The notes below the pieces were generated by a model. That model was given only the letters and a program-made list of their open reading frames with translations. It had not been told where the DNA came from and did not search any database. 64,000 nucleotides of DNA from Streptomyces sp. NBC_00289 (GTDB lineage Bacteria; Actinomycetota; Actinomycetes; Streptomycetales; Streptomycetaceae), in the NCBI RefSeq assembly GCF_041435115.1, contig NZ_CP108046.1, positions 3,534,001-3,598,000 on the forward strand, written 5' to 3'. Shown piece after piece: positions 1 through 11,610 of the stretch. Every line of letters begins with the position of its first letter. The first letter of the stretch is position 1. A program made the position numbers and the translations under genes.

Positions 1-510
1 GGACGGCTCGGTGAGCGCGACGGCACTGCCGCCGAGCTCCACCCGCAGCCCGTCCGTCCGGGCGGCCCTGGCCGTGTCGACCACGGCCCGCGCCTCGGCC
101 GGGTCGATGTCCTCGACCCGGTCCTCGAAGGTGACGGTGGCGTACGCCGTACGCCCGTTCCCGCTGACGGCGCCGGCGCTCCGGTCGTCGTAGGGGCTGG
201 TCACGGCGGCCACTCCGGGCAGGTCGGCGATCCGCTCCAGGGCCCGGGTCATCGTCTGTTCGACGGCGGCGGCCCGGACGGTGCCGGACGTGGTGTGCCA
301 GACGACGGTGTCGCTGTCACCGGCCAGGGCCGGGAAGCTCTCCCGCAGCAGCTGGGTGGCGCGGCCCGACTCGGTGCCGGGGACCTCGTAGTCGTTGGAG
401 TACGCGGAGCCGGTCACGACGGCGGCCGCGGTCAGCCCGCCGAAGGCGAGGAGCCACAGCAGTACGGCGACGAGGCGGCGCTGGACACACCAGCGTGCGA
501 GGGCTGCCAC
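1..510 (-). CDS. MMPL/RND-family transporter, N-terminal part (cut by window edge)
   Basis: An open frame starts at a GTG at 510 and runs off the left edge without a stop, giving about 170 N-terminal residues. After a short basic start (VAALARWCVQRR) there is one hydrophobic segment at about residues 13-33. A long extracytoplasmic region with the pattern of MMPL porter subdomains follows (YSNDYEVPGTES, then LPGVAAVTSPYDD). MMPL proteins are proton-driven exporters of lipids or drugs with 11-12 membrane spans; most of this one lies outside the window. A GGGAG ribosome site sits 8 nt before the GTG. The substrate cannot be inferred. Confidence 0.8.
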   Translation of the reverse strand, partial: MAALARWCVQRRLVAVLLWLLAFGGLTAAAVVTGSAYSNDYEVPGTESGRATQLLRESFPALAGDSDTVVWHTTSGTVRAAAVEQTMTRALERIADLPGVAAVTSPYDDRSAGAVSGNGRTAYATVTFEDRVEDIDPAEARAVVDTARAARTDGLRVELGGSAVALTEPS

Positions 511-701
511 GAAACGTGCTCCCGGAGTGAATTTGTGGATCTTTGTCCGGGAACAGTCGTGCGTGAACTGAACAGCCCGCAAAGAACGCATGAGCAATGC
601 ATTGCCACTCTTGCAGGCGCAAGCGGCTGATGGACGCGTTCGTGCCGTTGTTCACAGGAGTGGGAGGAAGATCACAGGACAGTAACGGTCACTCTGTCAC
701 C

Positions 702-1010
702 TCAGTCGAACTGGTCGCCCAGCGCCATCACCATCGCCCCGGCGACCAGCAGCCACAGCGCCCGCCGGGTACGCCCCCGGGACCCGAGCACCGAGCCGAG
801 CGCGCACGCGAGGGCGCCGACCGCGTAGGCGGCCGGCACGAGTGCCGGCGCGGAACCGGCGAAGCGCAGCGCCGACGCGGCCAGCCCGGCGAGCGCCAGC
901 AGCGCGCCGGTGCCCGCCGCGAGCCAGCGGGCACGCCGCGCGTCCTCGGCCGGATCCCCGACGTCGGACACCTCGACGTCCGGTATCTCGGAATCACCGC
1001 GTCCACTCAT
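702..1010 (-). CDS. small three-span membrane protein, unknown function
   Basis: Encodes 102 residues from the ATG at 1010. The frame stays open upstream to 1160, but that extension has basic, non-protein-like composition, and the internal Met followed by an acidic, polar stretch (residues 2-24) looks like a real cytoplasmic N-terminus. Three hydrophobic segments follow, at about residues 29-48, 54-76 and 82-98, separated by Arg-rich turns. I recognise no domain. It is divergent from the downstream methyltransferase gene, and the 186-bp spacer would carry both promoters. Confidence 0.65.
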   Translation of the reverse strand: MSGRGDSEIPDVEVSDVGDPAEDARRARWLAAGTGALLALAGLAASALRFAGSAPALVPAAYAVGALACALGSVLGSRGRTRRALWLLVAGAMVMALGDQFD

Positions 1011-1196
1011 GGCGGGCGAGCGTAGCGCCTCCGGCCGAGAAAGCGGGTGCGGGGCAGCGCGGCGCACTGCTAGCGTCCCGGCGTCCGCCGTTTCCGGCAC
1101 ATCGCCGCCGAACGAAGCAGGTGCGTTGTTTGAAGGTCCGACCGAGCTTCTGTGCATCACTTTCCCCTACGCAGGAATCCAGGAGCCCGTTCACCG

Positions 1197-2042
1197 ATGA
1201 CCGACAACACACCGACCGGTACACCGATTGACGCGTCGAGCACACCGACGCCGTCGAAGAGCTCGGACGACGAGCTCGCCAGCCGTCTGACGCACCCCCG
1301 CCACCCGCGCAGCAACCGCTACGACGCCCGCTGGACCATCGAGAACCAGATGGGCCCGCACGCGCTGTGGCTGCTGGAGTGGCTGGCCCCCGCTCTCGGC
1401 CTGGACCGCCTGCGCCCCGGCGCGCGGGTGCTCGACCTGGGCTGCGGGCGCGCCATGACCTCCGTGTTCCTCGCCCGGGAGTACGGCGTCCAGGTCACCG
1501 CCGCCGACCTGTGGGTCAAGCCGGAGGAGAACGCGGTACGGATCGCCGAGGCGGGCCTCGCCGACCGTGTCCTGCCCGTGTTCGCCGAGGCACACGACCT
1601 GCCCTTCGGCGAGGGCACCTTCGACGCGATCGTCTCCGTCGACGCGTACCAGTACTTCGGTACGGCCGACCTGTATCTGCCCACACTGACCCGGCTGTTG
1701 AAGCCCGGCGGGCGGATCGGTGTCGTCGTGCCCTCGCTGCGGGAGGAGCAGGCCGGGGACGAGCCGCCGGAGCACCTCAAGCCGTTCTGGGACCCGGGCT
1801 TCTGGGCCTTCCACTCCCCCGCATGGTGGCGGCGCCACTGGACGCGCGGCGGGGCCGTCGAGGTCGAGGCCGCCGACTGGCAGCCGGACGGCTGGAAGGA
1901 CTGGCTGCTGTGGAGCGAGGTGTGCGCCGAGGAGAGCCCCAGCGAGTTCATGGCGGGCATGGCCCGTGAGTCGGTGGAGCTGATGCGCGCCGACCGGGGC
2001 CGTTCGCTGGGCTTCGCGCGGGTGGTCGGCCGCCGCCTCTGA
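1197..2042 (+). CDS. class I SAM-dependent methyltransferase
   Basis: Encodes 281 residues. The ATG at 1197 follows AGGAG by about 11 nt. The first 40 residues are Ser/Thr/Pro-rich and probably disordered. The Rossmann-fold methyltransferase domain begins near residue 70, with SAM-binding motif I VLDLGCG at 78-84, an acidic post-I position (TAADLWV), then DAIVSVDAYQYFG and LKPGGRIGVVVP, the usual motifs IV and VI. The C-terminal part is Trp-rich (WRRHWTRGG, DGWKDWLLW). It resembles the small-molecule or ubiquinone-type methyltransferases, but the substrate is unknown. It is convergent with gatB, and the two share a hairpin terminator. Confidence 0.85.
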   Translation: MTDNTPTGTPIDASSTPTPSKSSDDELASRLTHPRHPRSNRYDARWTIENQMGPHALWLLEWLAPALGLDRLRPGARVLDLGCGRAMTSVFLAREYGVQVTAADLWVKPEENAVRIAEAGLADRVLPVFAEAHDLPFGEGTFDAIVSVDAYQYFGTADLYLPTLTRLLKPGGRIGVVVPSLREEQAGDEPPEHLKPFWDPGFWAFHSPAWWRRHWTRGGAVEVEAADWQPDGWKDWLLWSEVCAEESPSEFMAGMARESVELMRADRGRSLGFARVVGRRL

Positions 2043-2046
2043 GGAC

Positions 2047-2090
2047 ACCCGTGGGGGGATGCGCCGCATTCGGCGCCTCCCCCCACGGGT
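2047..2090. terminator. bidirectional hairpin terminator between methyltransferase and gatB
   Basis: A 13-bp perfect inverted repeat (acccgtgggggga at 2047-2059, its complement at 2078-2090) surrounds a loop that itself contains gcgccg/cggcgc. It lies between two convergent stop codons. It lacks a long T run, as is usual for Streptomyces terminators. Confidence 0.8.
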
Positions 2091-2108
2091 GGTGTTCCAC
2101 GGTCGGGC

Positions 2109-3623
2109 TCAGCCCTCGCTGACGCCCAGCTTCTCCAGGATGAGTTCCTTGACCCGGGCCGCGTCGGCCTGGCCGCGCGTGGCCTTCATGACCGCGCCGA
2201 CCAGGGCGCCGGCCGCCGCCACCTTGCCGCCACGGATCTTGTCCGCGACGCCCGGGTTGCCGGCGATGGCCTCCTCGACGGCGGCGCCCAGCGCCCCCTC
2301 GTCGGAGACGACCTTCAGACCGCGCTTGTCGACGACCTCGTCCGGGGTGCCCTCGCCGGCGAGGACGCCTTCGATGACCTGACGGGCCAGCTTGTCGTTC
2401 AGGTCGCCGGACGTCACCAGCGCGGTGACCCGGGCGACCTGCTCCGGCGTGATGGCCAGCTCGTCCAGCGACCGGCCGGACTCGTTGGCGCTGCGGGCGA
2501 GTTCACCCATCCACCACTTGCGGGCGGAGGCGGCGTCCGCACCGGCCTCGATCGTGGCGACGATCGTGTCCAGGGCGCCGGCGTTGAGGATCGCCTGCAT
2601 CTCGGTGGCGCTGATGCCCCACTCCCCGAGCAGCCGGTTGCGGCGGGCCAGCGGCATTTCCGGGAGCCCGGCGCGCAGTTCCTCGACCCACTCGCGGGAG
2701 GGGGCCACCGGCACCAGGTCCGGCTCGGGGAAGTAGCGGTAGTCCTCGGCCTCTTCCTTCACGCGGCCCGAGGTGGTGGACCCCGTGTCCTCGTGGAAGT
2801 GGCGGGTCTCCTGGATGATCGTGCCGCCGTCGTTCAGCACGGCGGCGTGCCGCTGGATCTCGAAGCGGGCCGCGCGCTCCACGGACCGCAGCGAGTTCAC
2901 GTTCTTCGTCTCGGACCGGGTGCCGAACTTCTCCCGGCCGTGCGGGCGCAGCGACAGGTTCACGTCGCAGCGCATCTGGCCCTGCTCCATCCGGGCCTCG
3001 GAGACGCCGAGCGCCTTGATGAGTTCGCGCAGCTCACGGACGTACGCCCGCGCGACCTCGGGGGCGCGCTCGCCGGCTCCCTCGATCGGCTTGGTGACGA
3101 TCTCGATGAGCGGGATGCCGGCGCGGTTGTAGTCCAGCAGGGAGTGGGACGCGCCGTGGATACGGCCGGTGGCGCCGCCGACGTGCAGCGACTTGCCGGT
3201 GTCCTCCTCCATGTGGGCGCGCTCGATCTGCACGCGGAAGGTCTCGCCGTCCTCCAGCTGTACGTCGAGGTAGCCGTTGAAGGCGATCGGCTCGTCGTAC
3301 TGGGAGGTCTGGAAGTTCTTCGGCATGTCCGGATAGAAGTAGTTCTTCCGGGCGAAGCGGCACCACTCGGCGATCTCGCAGTTCAGCGCGAGACCGATCT
3401 TGATCGCGGACTCGATGCCGATCGCGTTGACGACCGGGAGCGCGCCGGGCATGCCGAGGCAGGTCGGGCAGGTCTGCGAGTTGGGCTCGGCACCCAGTTC
3501 GGTGGAGCAGCCGCAGAACATCTTGGTCCTGGTGCCGAGTTCGACATGGACCTCGAGGCCCATGACGGGGTCGTACGACGCCAGCGCGTCCTCGTACGAC
3601 ACCAGGTCGGTCGTGGTGGTCAC
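2109..3623 (-). CDS. gatB: aspartyl/glutamyl-tRNA amidotransferase subunit B
   Basis: 504 residues, the normal GatB length. GatB is the kinase and tRNA-binding subunit of GatCAB, which converts misacylated Glu-tRNA(Gln) or Asp-tRNA(Asn) to the amidated form using ammonia from GatA. The N-terminal cradle begins with [10 protein letters not shown]. The zinc-binding cysteines are visible as C37, C39, C52 and C55 (CGC...CPTC), and the body carries the family strings [10 protein letters not shown] and IEIVTKP. The C-terminal third is the YqeY-like helical tail that contacts the tRNA elbow. It is the last gene of the gatC-gatA-orf-gatB run and ends at a hairpin. Confidence 0.98.
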   Translation of the reverse strand: MTTTTDLVSYEDALASYDPVMGLEVHVELGTRTKMFCGCSTELGAEPNSQTCPTCLGMPGALPVVNAIGIESAIKIGLALNCEIAEWCRFARKNYFYPDMPKNFQTSQYDEPIAFNGYLDVQLEDGETFRVQIERAHMEEDTGKSLHVGGATGRIHGASHSLLDYNRAGIPLIEIVTKPIEGAGERAPEVARAYVRELRELIKALGVSEARMEQGQMRCDVNLSLRPHGREKFGTRSETKNVNSLRSVERAARFEIQRHAAVLNDGGTIIQETRHFHEDTGSTTSGRVKEEAEDYRYFPEPDLVPVAPSREWVEELRAGLPEMPLARRNRLLGEWGISATEMQAILNAGALDTIVATIEAGADAASARKWWMGELARSANESGRSLDELAITPEQVARVTALVTSGDLNDKLARQVIEGVLAGEGTPDEVVDKRGLKVVSDEGALGAAVEEAIAGNPGVADKIRGGKVAAAGALVGAVMKATRGQADAARVKELILEKLGVSEG

Positions 3624-3638
3624 GGTGAAACTTCCCTC

Positions 3639-3881
3639 TCAGCCCAGCAGGACGTCGTCGTCGCCCAGCCGCTTCAGCTCGCGGTAGAGGATGGCGAGGC
3701 CGGTGGCGATGGCGGCGGCGGACACGGCCGCGTCGATCAGGCGCAGGGTGTCGTTGTCGGTGCGGGCCAGCTTGGCCTGCTTGGCGACGGCGACCGCGCC
3801 GAACGCGGTGGTGGCCATGGACAGGTACAGGCCGGACTTCGACTTCTTGAATCCCTTGGCCTTGGACAGTGCCTTGCTCAC
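3639..3881 (-). CDS. small membrane protein wedged between gatA and gatB
   Basis: 80 residues from a GTG at 3881 that overlaps the gatA stop in a GTGA arrangement, so it is probably translated by coupling to gatA. It follows GAGGAGG. The N-terminus is strongly basic ([17 protein letters not shown]). Two hydrophobic stretches follow (about residues 18-34 and 49-66), then a charged end ([10 protein letters not shown]). I recognise no domain. Its place inside the amidotransferase operon, 15 bp before gatB, suggests co-expression but not a known role in amidation. Confidence 0.75.
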   Translation of the reverse strand: MSKALSKAKGFKKSKSGLYLSMATTAFGAVAVAKQAKLARTDNDTLRLIDAAVSAAAIATGLAILYRELKRLGDDDVLLG

Positions 3882-5371
3882 AGCGACGGAGCCTCCTCGA
3901 TCAGCGGGTGACCCCACTTTTCCACGAAGGCGGCCTCGACGGCGGCACCCACCTTGTAAAGACGGTCGTCCTTCAGCACCGGAGCGATGATCTGGAGACC
4001 GACGGGGAGGTTGTCCTCCGGCGCGAGACCGCAGGGCAGCGACATGGCCGCGTTGCCCGCCAGGTTGGTCGGGATGGTGCAGAGGTCCGCGAGGTACATC
4101 GCCATCGGGTCGTCGGCGCGCTCGCCGATCGGGAAGGCGGTGGTCGGCGTCGTCGGGGAGACGATCACGTCGACCTTCTCGAAGGACGCGTCGAACTCCT
4201 GCTTGATGAGCGTGCGGACCTTCTGGGCGCTGCCGTAGTACGCGTCGTAGTAGCCGCTGGACAGGGCGTAGGTGCCCAGCATGATGCGGCGCTTGACCTC
4301 GGGGCCGAAGCCGGCCTCGCGGGTGAGGGAGGTGACCTCCTCGGCGGAGTGCGTGCCGTCGTCGCCGACCCGCAGGCCGTAGCGCAGGCCGTCGAAGCGG
4401 GCGAGGTTGGACGAGCACTCCGACGGCGCGATCAGGTAGTACGCCGACAGGGCCAGGTCGAAGGACGGGCAGTCCAGCTCGACGATCTCCGCGCCCAGTT
4501 CCTTCAGGAGGGCGACGGCCTCGTCGAACCGCTGGATGACGCCGGCCTGGTAGCCCTCGCCGCGGAACTGCTTGACGACGCCGACCCGCATCCCGGCGAC
4601 GCTGCCGTTGCGGGCGGCCTCGACGACCGGCGGGACCGGGGCGTCGATCGACGTCGAGTCGAGCGGGTCGTGCCCGGCGATGACCTCGTGCAGCAGCGCC
4701 GCGTCCAGGACCGTGCGCGCGCAGGGGCCGCCCTGGTCGAGGGAGGAGGAGAAGGCGACCATGCCGTAGCGGGAGACCGCGCCGTACGTCGGCTTCACGC
4801 CGACCGTGCCGGTGACGGCGGCCGGCTGGCGGATGGAACCGCCGGTGTCGGTGCCGATGGCCAGCGGGGCCTGGTAGGAGGCGAGCGCGGCGGACGAACC
4901 GCCGCCGGAGCCGCCGGGGATCCGGGTGAGGTCCCAGGGGTTGCCGGTCGGGCCGTACGCGCTGTTCTCGGTGGAGGACCCCATGGCGAACTCGTCCATG
5001 TTGGTCTTGCCGAGGATGACGACGTCGGCGGCCTTCAGCCGCTTGGTGAGGGTCGCGTCGTACGGCGGGATCCAGCCCTCGAGGATCTTCGAACCGACGG
5101 TCGTCGGGATGCCCTCGGTGGTGAAGATGTCCTTGAGCGCCAGCGGTACGCCGGCCAGCGGGCCGAGCTTCTCGCCCCGGGCCCGCTTCTCGTCGACGGC
5201 GCGCGCCTGCGCGAGGGCGCCCTCGCGGTCGACGTGCAGGAAGGCGTGCACCTTCTCGTCGACGGCCTCGATCCGGGCCAGGTGGGCCTCGGTGACCTCG
5301 ACGGCCGTGAGTTCGCCGGAGGCGACCTTCGCGGCGATCTCGGCGGCGGTGAGCTTGATGATGTCCGTCAT
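3878..5371 (-). CDS. gatA: aspartyl/glutamyl-tRNA amidotransferase subunit A (amidase)
   Basis: 497 residues. GatA is the glutaminase of GatCAB: it hydrolyses glutamine and channels ammonia to GatB. The amidase-signature triad is intact: Lys80 in PLALKDIF, the cis-Ser Ser155 in the glycine/serine-rich loop PGGSGGGSS, and the nucleophile Ser179 in [10 protein letters not shown]. The C-terminal half carries [14 protein letters not shown] and SPTTPTTAF, as in true GatA proteins rather than general amidases. The start is 7 bp from the gatC stop, and the end overlaps the next small gene by 4 bp. Confidence 0.98.
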   Translation of the reverse strand: MTDIIKLTAAEIAAKVASGELTAVEVTEAHLARIEAVDEKVHAFLHVDREGALAQARAVDEKRARGEKLGPLAGVPLALKDIFTTEGIPTTVGSKILEGWIPPYDATLTKRLKAADVVILGKTNMDEFAMGSSTENSAYGPTGNPWDLTRIPGGSGGGSSAALASYQAPLAIGTDTGGSIRQPAAVTGTVGVKPTYGAVSRYGMVAFSSSLDQGGPCARTVLDAALLHEVIAGHDPLDSTSIDAPVPPVVEAARNGSVAGMRVGVVKQFRGEGYQAGVIQRFDEAVALLKELGAEIVELDCPSFDLALSAYYLIAPSECSSNLARFDGLRYGLRVGDDGTHSAEEVTSLTREAGFGPEVKRRIMLGTYALSSGYYDAYYGSAQKVRTLIKQEFDASFEKVDVIVSPTTPTTAFPIGERADDPMAMYLADLCTIPTNLAGNAAMSLPCGLAPEDNLPVGLQIIAPVLKDDRLYKVGAAVEAAFVEKWGHPLIEEAPSL

Positions 5372-5378
5372 GGTGGTG

Positions 5379-5675
5379 TTAGTCCTCCCCCAGGATCTGC
5401 GGCACCTTGAAACGCTGCTGCTCCTGGGCCGGGGCGCCGGAGAGCGCCTGCTCGGGGGTGAGCGAGGGACGGACCTCGTCCGCGCGCATGACGTTCGTCA
5501 GCGGCAGCGGGTGGGAGGTCGGCGGTACGTCTTGGTCGGCGACCTCGCTGACGCGGGCTACCGCGCCGATGATGTCGTCCAGCTGTCCCGCGAAGTGGTC
5601 GAGCTCTTCGGGCTTCAGCTCCAGACGCGCCAGCCGGGCGAGGTGGGCGACCTCCTCGCGCGTGATGCCAGGCAT
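5379..5675 (-). CDS. gatC: aspartyl/glutamyl-tRNA amidotransferase subunit C
   Basis: 98 residues, the usual GatC size. GatC is the small belt-like subunit that wraps the GatA-GatB interface and stabilises the complex. The start [17 protein letters not shown] is the characteristic N-terminal helix, and the end carries the family pattern [16 protein letters not shown]. It is the first gene of the gatC-gatA-orf-gatB unit, and the ATG at 5675 follows a GAGG-type ribosome site. Confidence 0.96.
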   Translation of the reverse strand: MPGITREEVAHLARLARLELKPEELDHFAGQLDDIIGAVARVSEVADQDVPPTSHPLPLTNVMRADEVRPSLTPEQALSGAPAQEQQRFKVPQILGED

Positions 5676-5715
5676 GCGGCGTTCCTCTGGGGTGAGTGTG
5701 TGTGGTGTGGGCCCA

Positions 5716-5721
5716 ATCCTA
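5716..5721 (-). promoter_or_regulatory. candidate -10 element for the gatC operon
   Basis: Read on the minus strand, TAGGAT lies about 40 bp upstream of the gatC start and fits the TAGRRT consensus of housekeeping Streptomyces promoters. No clear -35 is seen at the right distance, so this is only a candidate. Confidence 0.35.
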
Positions 5722-5816
5722 TGGGGCGGCGGGCCTTGCCTGCTAAACGGCTCCCGCGCCCGGAGGGGAGGCTCTCCGGACCGGCCCTCGCCGAGGCGGA
5801 CGTGCCGCGGGCGGAG

Positions 5817-8063
5817 TCAGTCGTCGGTCGCCACGGCCGGCAGGGCCGCCCGCGGGCGCTGCCAGCCGCGCGACCCCCGTGCCAGCAGCCACGCCGTGGC
5901 CTCCTCCGGCGGCATCGCGGCCGCCACCAGCCAGCCCTGTACGGCGTCGCAGCCCAGGTCGCGCAGCCGCTCCCAGGTCTCGTCGTCCTCGACGCCCTCG
6001 GCCACCACGAGCAGGCCCAGCGAGTGCGCGAGGTCGACCGTGCAGCGGACGATCTCCGCGTCCTCGGTGTCGACGGCCAGCCGCGCGACGAACGAGCGGT
6101 CGATCTTGAGTTCGCTGACCGGGAGCCGGCGCAGATGCACCAGCGAGGAGTAGCCCGTCCCGAAGTCGTCCAGGGACATCTTCACGCCGTGCCCGGTCAG
6201 CCCGGCCAGCGTGTCGGCGGCCCGCTGCGGGTCCTCCAGCAGCACGTGTTCCGTTATCTCCAGCTGCAGGGACCCCGCCGGAACTCCGTGGCGGGCGAGC
6301 CGGGCGGCCACCGAACCCGCGAACCCGGGGGTGTGGACGTCACGCGGGGAGACGTTGACCGCGACCGGCACGAACAGGCCCTGGGCCCGCCACCGGGCCA
6401 CCTGTGCCAGCGCCGTGTCCAGCACGTACTCGGTGAGATGGGGCATCAGCCCCGAGGACTCGGCGATCGCTATGAACTCGTCCGGCGGCACCTTCCCGCG
6501 CTCGGGATGCACCCAGCGCACCAGTGCCTCCAGGCCGGCGACCTGACCGTCGAAGCGGACCTTCGGCTGGTAGTGCAGCTGGACCTCGTGCGCGTCCAGG
6601 GCCCGGCGCAGGTCGCCGAGCAGTCCGAGCCGGTCCGGGGTGTTCGAGTCGCGCTTGGACTCGTAGACCTCGACGCCCGTACGGTCCCGCTTCGCCTGGT
6701 ACATCGCCACATCCGCCCGCCTGAGCAGCCCTTCGGCGTCGAGGGCGTGGTCGGGGAAGACGGCCACTCCGGCGCTGGCCTCCAGGACGAGAGTCAGACC
6801 GTCGAGGTCGAGCGGGGAGCTGAGCGCCCCCACCAGACTGCGGGCGATCCGGGTCGCGGACGTCGTCGAGTCGGCGACCGGCAGTAAGACCGCGAACTCG
6901 TCACCGCCGAGCCGCGCGGCCTCCGCCCCGCGCGGCAGCGCCAGGCGCAGCCGGTCCGCTATCTGCAGGAGCAGCCGGTCACCGGCGAGATGGCCCAGCG
7001 TGTCGTTGACCGAGCGGAAGCGGTCCAGGTCTATGACCATCAGGGCGGAGCGGGCGCCGATGCGTTCGGCGTCGTCCAGCGCGGTCCAGATGCGTTCCAG
7101 CAGCCACTGCCGGTTGGGCAGCCCGGTCAGCGGGTCGCGCAGTTGCTCCTCCGCCCGGGCCCTGGCTATCCAGAGGGTGGAGTCGAGGGCGATGAGGGGG
7201 ATGGCGAACAGCGGCAGCAGGAGCGGCATGGCGACGGCGACCACGCAGATCAGCGGGGCGATCCCGAGCAGCGCGAGCGCGACCAGTCCCTGTCTGACCA
7301 GGGCGGTGCGGGCCACGGTGGGCAGGCCGCCGCGCGGTGCGTACAGGTACCAGAGCAGGACGCGGGTCACCGCGAGATAGGCGACCGCGACCAGCACCAC
7401 CTCGGGGGCCGTGTAGAGGGTCCAGGTCTCGGGGTTCCAGGGGCGCTCGACGGACGGCACGCGGCCGAAGGAGGCCAGCACCAGGGCGCCGGCGCCGACG
7501 CCGAGGATGTCCACCGCGCCGTGCAGAACGCCCTGCCGCCAGCGGTGGCGCCTGGCTATGCCCACCAGGACGACGACGGTGAGGCTGACCATGCCGGCGG
7601 GCATCCAGCCGTACAGCAGCAGGCCGGCGAGGGTGAGGGCGGCGCCGGAGCCGGTGCCGCCCCACCAGCGGGCGCGGCCGAGCGCCACCAGGTGGCCGAC
7701 GATGACGCCGGTGAGCACGGCCAGGGACCAGCCCACCGTGCCGGACGGGAAGAGCGCGTGGTCTCCGCGGAAGCCGCGGTAGAAGCCGGCGCCCAGTACG
7801 AAGCCGGCCGCCGCGACGACGGCCGCGGGCAGCACGGGCCAGGAGACGTGCCGTTCGTGCTCGGCGCCAGGAAGTCCGTGGCTGTGCTCGGCGGCGAGCT
7901 GCGCGGCACCGCGCCCGTCCACGACGGGGTGCCGTCCGGTGGTGCGCCGCTCGACGCCCGGGCGTTCCGAAGGCCGCCCGGTCCACCGGCTCTCGCGCAG
8001 TGCGCCGGCCATCCGGCGCACGCGCGGCCATGAGTCCGGGGCGGCGCTCTCGGTCGGTTCCAT
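5817..8063 (-). CDS. rmdB: membrane GGDEF-EAL protein, RmdB-type c-di-GMP phosphodiesterase
   Basis: 748 residues from the ATG at 8063, which has a GAGAGGGA ribosome site. The N-terminus is polar (about 1-72), then several membrane spans reach to about residue 320. A GGDEF domain follows with DPLTGLPNR and an intact GGDEF active-site motif in RLGGDEFAVLLP, then an EAL domain with the EAL signature (GLEALVRWVHP), DDFGTGYSS and KIDRSF. Position, architecture and neighbours match RmdB (SCO5495 in S. coelicolor), described as a c-di-GMP phosphodiesterase that influences aerial hyphae and sporulation. Both catalytic signatures are present here, but net activity cannot be read from sequence. It is transcribed toward gatC. 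Confidence 0.9.
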   Translation of the reverse strand: MEPTESAAPDSWPRVRRMAGALRESRWTGRPSERPGVERRTTGRHPVVDGRGAAQLAAEHSHGLPGAEHERHVSWPVLPAAVVAAAGFVLGAGFYRGFRGDHALFPSGTVGWSLAVLTGVIVGHLVALGRARWWGGTGSGAALTLAGLLLYGWMPAGMVSLTVVVLVGIARRHRWRQGVLHGAVDILGVGAGALVLASFGRVPSVERPWNPETWTLYTAPEVVLVAVAYLAVTRVLLWYLYAPRGGLPTVARTALVRQGLVALALLGIAPLICVVAVAMPLLLPLFAIPLIALDSTLWIARARAEEQLRDPLTGLPNRQWLLERIWTALDDAERIGARSALMVIDLDRFRSVNDTLGHLAGDRLLLQIADRLRLALPRGAEAARLGGDEFAVLLPVADSTTSATRIARSLVGALSSPLDLDGLTLVLEASAGVAVFPDHALDAEGLLRRADVAMYQAKRDRTGVEVYESKRDSNTPDRLGLLGDLRRALDAHEVQLHYQPKVRFDGQVAGLEALVRWVHPERGKVPPDEFIAIAESSGLMPHLTEYVLDTALAQVARWRAQGLFVPVAVNVSPRDVHTPGFAGSVAARLARHGVPAGSLQLEITEHVLLEDPQRAADTLAGLTGHGVKMSLDDFGTGYSSLVHLRRLPVSELKIDRSFVARLAVDTEDAEIVRCTVDLAHSLGLLVVAEGVEDDETWERLRDLGCDAVQGWLVAAAMPPEEATAWLLARGSRGWQRPRAALPAVATDD

Positions 8064-8148
8064 TCCCGTCCCTCTCACAACCGGCGGTGCCCACGCCACG
8101 CGGCCCGATGCCCGACATCCCTCAACGGCGCCGCGTTGGAAAACCCTT

Positions 8149-8171
8149 CCCCTGCTCCTGAGGAGCAGGGG
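8149..8171. promoter_or_regulatory. perfect palindrome upstream of rmdB
   Basis: cccctgctcct at 8149-8159 and its exact complement at 8161-8171 are separated by one base. The site lies 86 bp upstream of the rmdB start and 150 bp downstream of the ligA stop. It could be an operator of rmdB or the ligA terminator; no T run follows, and the one-base spacer suits a protein dimer site. Confidence 0.5.
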
Positions 8172-8320
8172 ATGCCCCAACCGCAGCTGGGCACGGCGGG
8201 CGCATTCCTCAACAGTAGGCCGCAGAAGGCTTCCACGGGCAGCGGTCGTCGACGGTTGCCCGAATGCGCCCCTGCCACCCCTATGCATCTGGTATGCGCC
8301 GATCGAGTGGCCTTCAACCG

Positions 8321-10528
<2,208 letters not shown>

Positions 10529-11530
10529 TTACTCTGGGTTGTCCGCGAGGGATCTCGCCGCCCGGACGCAGTGGGCGAGTGCCCGTCGCGCGTACTGCGG
10601 GGAAGCTCCCGCGAGTCCGCACGCCGGGGTGAGGGTCACCGCCTCCGCGAGAAGCCCCGGAGACAGCCCCAGCCTGCGCCACAGCGTCCTGACACCCATG
10701 ACGCTACCGGCCGGGTCTGACAACGCGCCGTCCGTGCCGGGCACGACACCGGCGAGCAGCCGGGTGCCGCCCTCCACCGCCTCACCGATCGCGTCGTCGT
10801 CACGCTCGGTGAGAAGGGAGAAGTCGAAGGAGACCGCCGCCGCGCCCGCCCGGCGCAGCAGGGCGAACGGAACGTCCGGTGCGCACGAGTGGACCACGAC
10901 CGGCCCGCCGCCGTTGACCCCGACGACGTCCCGGAGCGTGTCCTCGACGACCTGCCGGTCCACGGCGCGGTGGGTGCGGTAGCCGCTCGCGGACCTCACC
11001 TGGCCCCGCAGCACGGCCACGAGGGAGGGCTCGTCGAGCTGGAGCACCACCTGAGCCCCGGGCAGCCTCCGCCGGACCTCCTCCAGGTGCAGCCGCAGCC
11101 CCTCGGCGAGCGAGCCGGCCAGGTCGCGGTAGGCGCCGACGTCGGACAGGGCGACCTCGCCGTTGCGCAGCTCCAGCGCGGCGGCCAGGGTCCAGGGGCC
11201 GACTGCCTGCACCTTGAGCGGGCCCTCGTAGCCCTGGGTGAACTCCTCCAGGGCGTCGAGGTCCTCGCCGAGCCACGAGCGGGCCCGCTTGGTGTCCCGG
11301 CCCGGGCGGTCGCCGATCCGCCAGCCGCTGGGCTCCACGCGCGCGTACAGCTCGACGAGCATCCCGGCGGTCCGCCCGATCATGTCCGCGCCGGGTCCCC
11401 TGGCGGGCAGTTCGGGAAGGAAGGGGAAGTCCTCGACGGACCCGGTGACGGTCTTGACGGCTTCGCGGGCGTCGCCCCCGGGCATGGAGCCGATGCCTGT
11501 GGCCCGGCCGAAACTGAGGTGTGCGTTCAC
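10529..11530 (-). CDS. short cobalamin-independent methionine synthase-like (MetE C-terminal type) protein
   Basis: 333 residues, covering only the catalytic C-terminal barrel of MetE (full enzymes are about 750). The start GRATGIGSMPGGD is the usual barrel entry. The zinc-ligand positions can be seen as His and Cys in VVHSCAPD and Cys in TPACGLAG, so metal and homocysteine binding is plausible. It could be a core methionine synthase using an unidentified methyl donor, or a related methyltransferase. It sits 15 bp upstream of ligA and is probably co-transcribed with it. Confidence 0.8.
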   Translation of the reverse strand: MNAHLSFGRATGIGSMPGGDAREAVKTVTGSVEDFPFLPELPARGPGADMIGRTAGMLVELYARVEPSGWRIGDRPGRDTKRARSWLGEDLDALEEFTQGYEGPLKVQAVGPWTLAAALELRNGEVALSDVGAYRDLAGSLAEGLRLHLEEVRRRLPGAQVVLQLDEPSLVAVLRGQVRSASGYRTHRAVDRQVVEDTLRDVVGVNGGGPVVVHSCAPDVPFALLRRAGAAAVSFDFSLLTERDDDAIGEAVEGGTRLLAGVVPGTDGALSDPAGSVMGVRTLWRRLGLSPGLLAEAVTLTPACGLAGASPQYARRALAHCVRAARSLADNPE

Positions 11531-11610
11531 GTGGGAAGCCTACGTAGGTTTCGGGGCCCGGGGACCCGCCCGGTGACCGTCGCTCCGCGGACGCCGGAGA
11601 GGCTGGTCCG

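Noticed and set aside
2793..3911. Long plus-strand open frame (372 codons) over gatB
   Set aside because: It is the antisense of gatB; composition is typical of a GC-rich shadow frame and no domain or ribosome site is seen.
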